This document shows, piece after piece, positions 48,436 through 48,721 of a stretch of DNA of 48,721 bases. The notes under the pieces were generated by a model that saw nothing but the letters and a program-made list of their open reading frames with translations, did not search any database and was not told the DNA's origin. Source of the DNA: Bacteroidales bacterium (GTDB taxonomy: Bacteria; Bacteroidota; Bacteroidia; Bacteroidales; UBA932); contig JAFUWW010000047.1 in the NCBI GenBank assembly GCA_017471085.1, forward strand, positions 1 to 48,721. Direction: 5' to 3'. Made by a program: the position numbers and the translations under genes. The stretch's first letter is position 1. Every line of letters begins with the position of its first letter.

Positions 48436-48721
48436 CTAATCGTCCTCCTTGGGGGCCGCTTTGGCCACTTCGGCCTTGGAAGTGCCCTGGGTGCACACGT
48501 ACGCGGCGGGATTGCGGAAGCCCAGCAGGAAGGACTTGACATCCATCCGTTTCTTGCCGCTCAGCTGCAGGTCCGTAATGGCGATGGCTCCGTCGGCCGT
48601 GGCCACGGCGAAATAGGTCTTTCCGTCGGTCAGCACGGTTCCGGGCGCGGCCTCGGGCAGGTCGTGCCGCATTTCCCCGAAGAACACTTTCAACTGCAGG
48701 GGCGTACCGGAACCAGTTCTG
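48436..48721 (-). CDS. fmt: Methionyl-tRNA formyltransferase, C-terminal fragment
   Basis: The frame is open to the right window edge and ends with TAG at 48436-48438; about 94 residues are present. The segment LQLKVFFGEMRHDLPEAAPG, then GKTYFAVATADGAIAITDLQ and LSGKKRMDVKSFLLG, is the Fmt C-terminal OB-like tRNA-binding domain. Fmt formylates initiator Met-tRNA. The catalytic N-terminal domain is outside the window. The tail ends in an acidic/basic stretch (KAEVAKAAPKEDD). Confidence 0.88.
   Translation of the reverse strand, partial: RTGSGTPLQLKVFFGEMRHDLPEAAPGTVLTDGKTYFAVATADGAIAITDLQLSGKKRMDVKSFLLGFRNPAAYVCTQGTSKAEVAKAAPKEDD

Noticed and set aside
1..48721. CRISPR array, rRNA genes, replication origin
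   Set aside because: No regularly spaced direct repeats, no rRNA-like sequence and no DnaA-box cluster were seen.

Overview
The window looks like chromosomal DNA of a member of the order Bacteroidales (phylum Bacteroidota). The signs are start codons without Shine-Dalgarno sequences, many TAnnTTTG-type -7 boxes, Bacteroidota-typical families (GH115, C10 peptidase, DUF3244, DUF3109, DUF6249, TPR proteins with a membrane segment and HTH-like tail) and the mreBCD-mrdA-rodA order. Most genes are GC-rich. One stretch (about 26.2-28.8 kb) is clearly AT-rich and probably acquired. Family or genus cannot be fixed from the sequence alone.

Layout. 1-0.3 kb: end of a hexapeptide acyltransferase. 0.3-2.0 kb: redox/iron operon (ferritin-like protein interrupted by an in-frame TGA, a 57-aa winged-helix protein, a metallo-beta-lactamase-rubredoxin fusion). 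2.0-7.0 kb: a GH26-GH115 hemicellulose operon facing an AraC regulator. 7.1-7.6 kb: tandem hairpins and a tRNA-Leu(UAA) split by a 246-nt group I intron. 7.8-15.8 kb: a seven-gene rod-shape operon (mreB, mreC, mreD, mrdA, rodA, an S41 protease, an SDR oxidoreductase). 15.9-24 kb: ispD, an Lrp/AsnC regulator, topA, PBP1A, ddl, prmC. 24-30 kb: a lipoprotein of unknown role, then a protease/inhibitor cluster (TPR-HTH membrane regulator, DUF3244 protein, C10 cysteine peptidase, serpin). 30-38.7 kb: a U32 protease, a TPR protein, a catalytically degenerate M16 protein, DUF3109, DUF2007, hemW and a coiled-coil protein. 38.8-43.5 kb: aminopeptidase P, a decayed DUF6249 gene, an esterase and a REP-associated tyrosine transposase (RAYT). 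43.5-48.7 kb: a small envelope-stress-like operon (YtxH, holin-like), pyrH, the succinate dehydrogenase cytochrome b gene, a TrpB2-type tryptophan synthase preceded by a leader-peptide attenuator, thiN and the end of fmt.

Most notable are three RNA- or DNA-structure systems that gene calling misses. First, a cyanobacterial-type group I intron sits after U34 of tRNA-Leu(UAA). Second, a classic trp attenuator (18-codon leader with two adjacent Trp codons, mutually exclusive hairpins, U8 terminator) lies directly ahead of a stand-alone trpB2. Third, four copies of a 108-109-bp terminal-inverted-repeat element share a covarying central hairpin; two of them flank the RAYT gene, which makes a REPIN/RAYT-like system likely.

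Much of the window serves the cell envelope: MreBCD/RodA/PBP2 elongasome, PBP1A and D-Ala-D-Ala ligase. The secreted enzymes (GH26, GH115, esterase, C10 peptidase) fit a gut or rumen glycan- and protein-degrading lifestyle.
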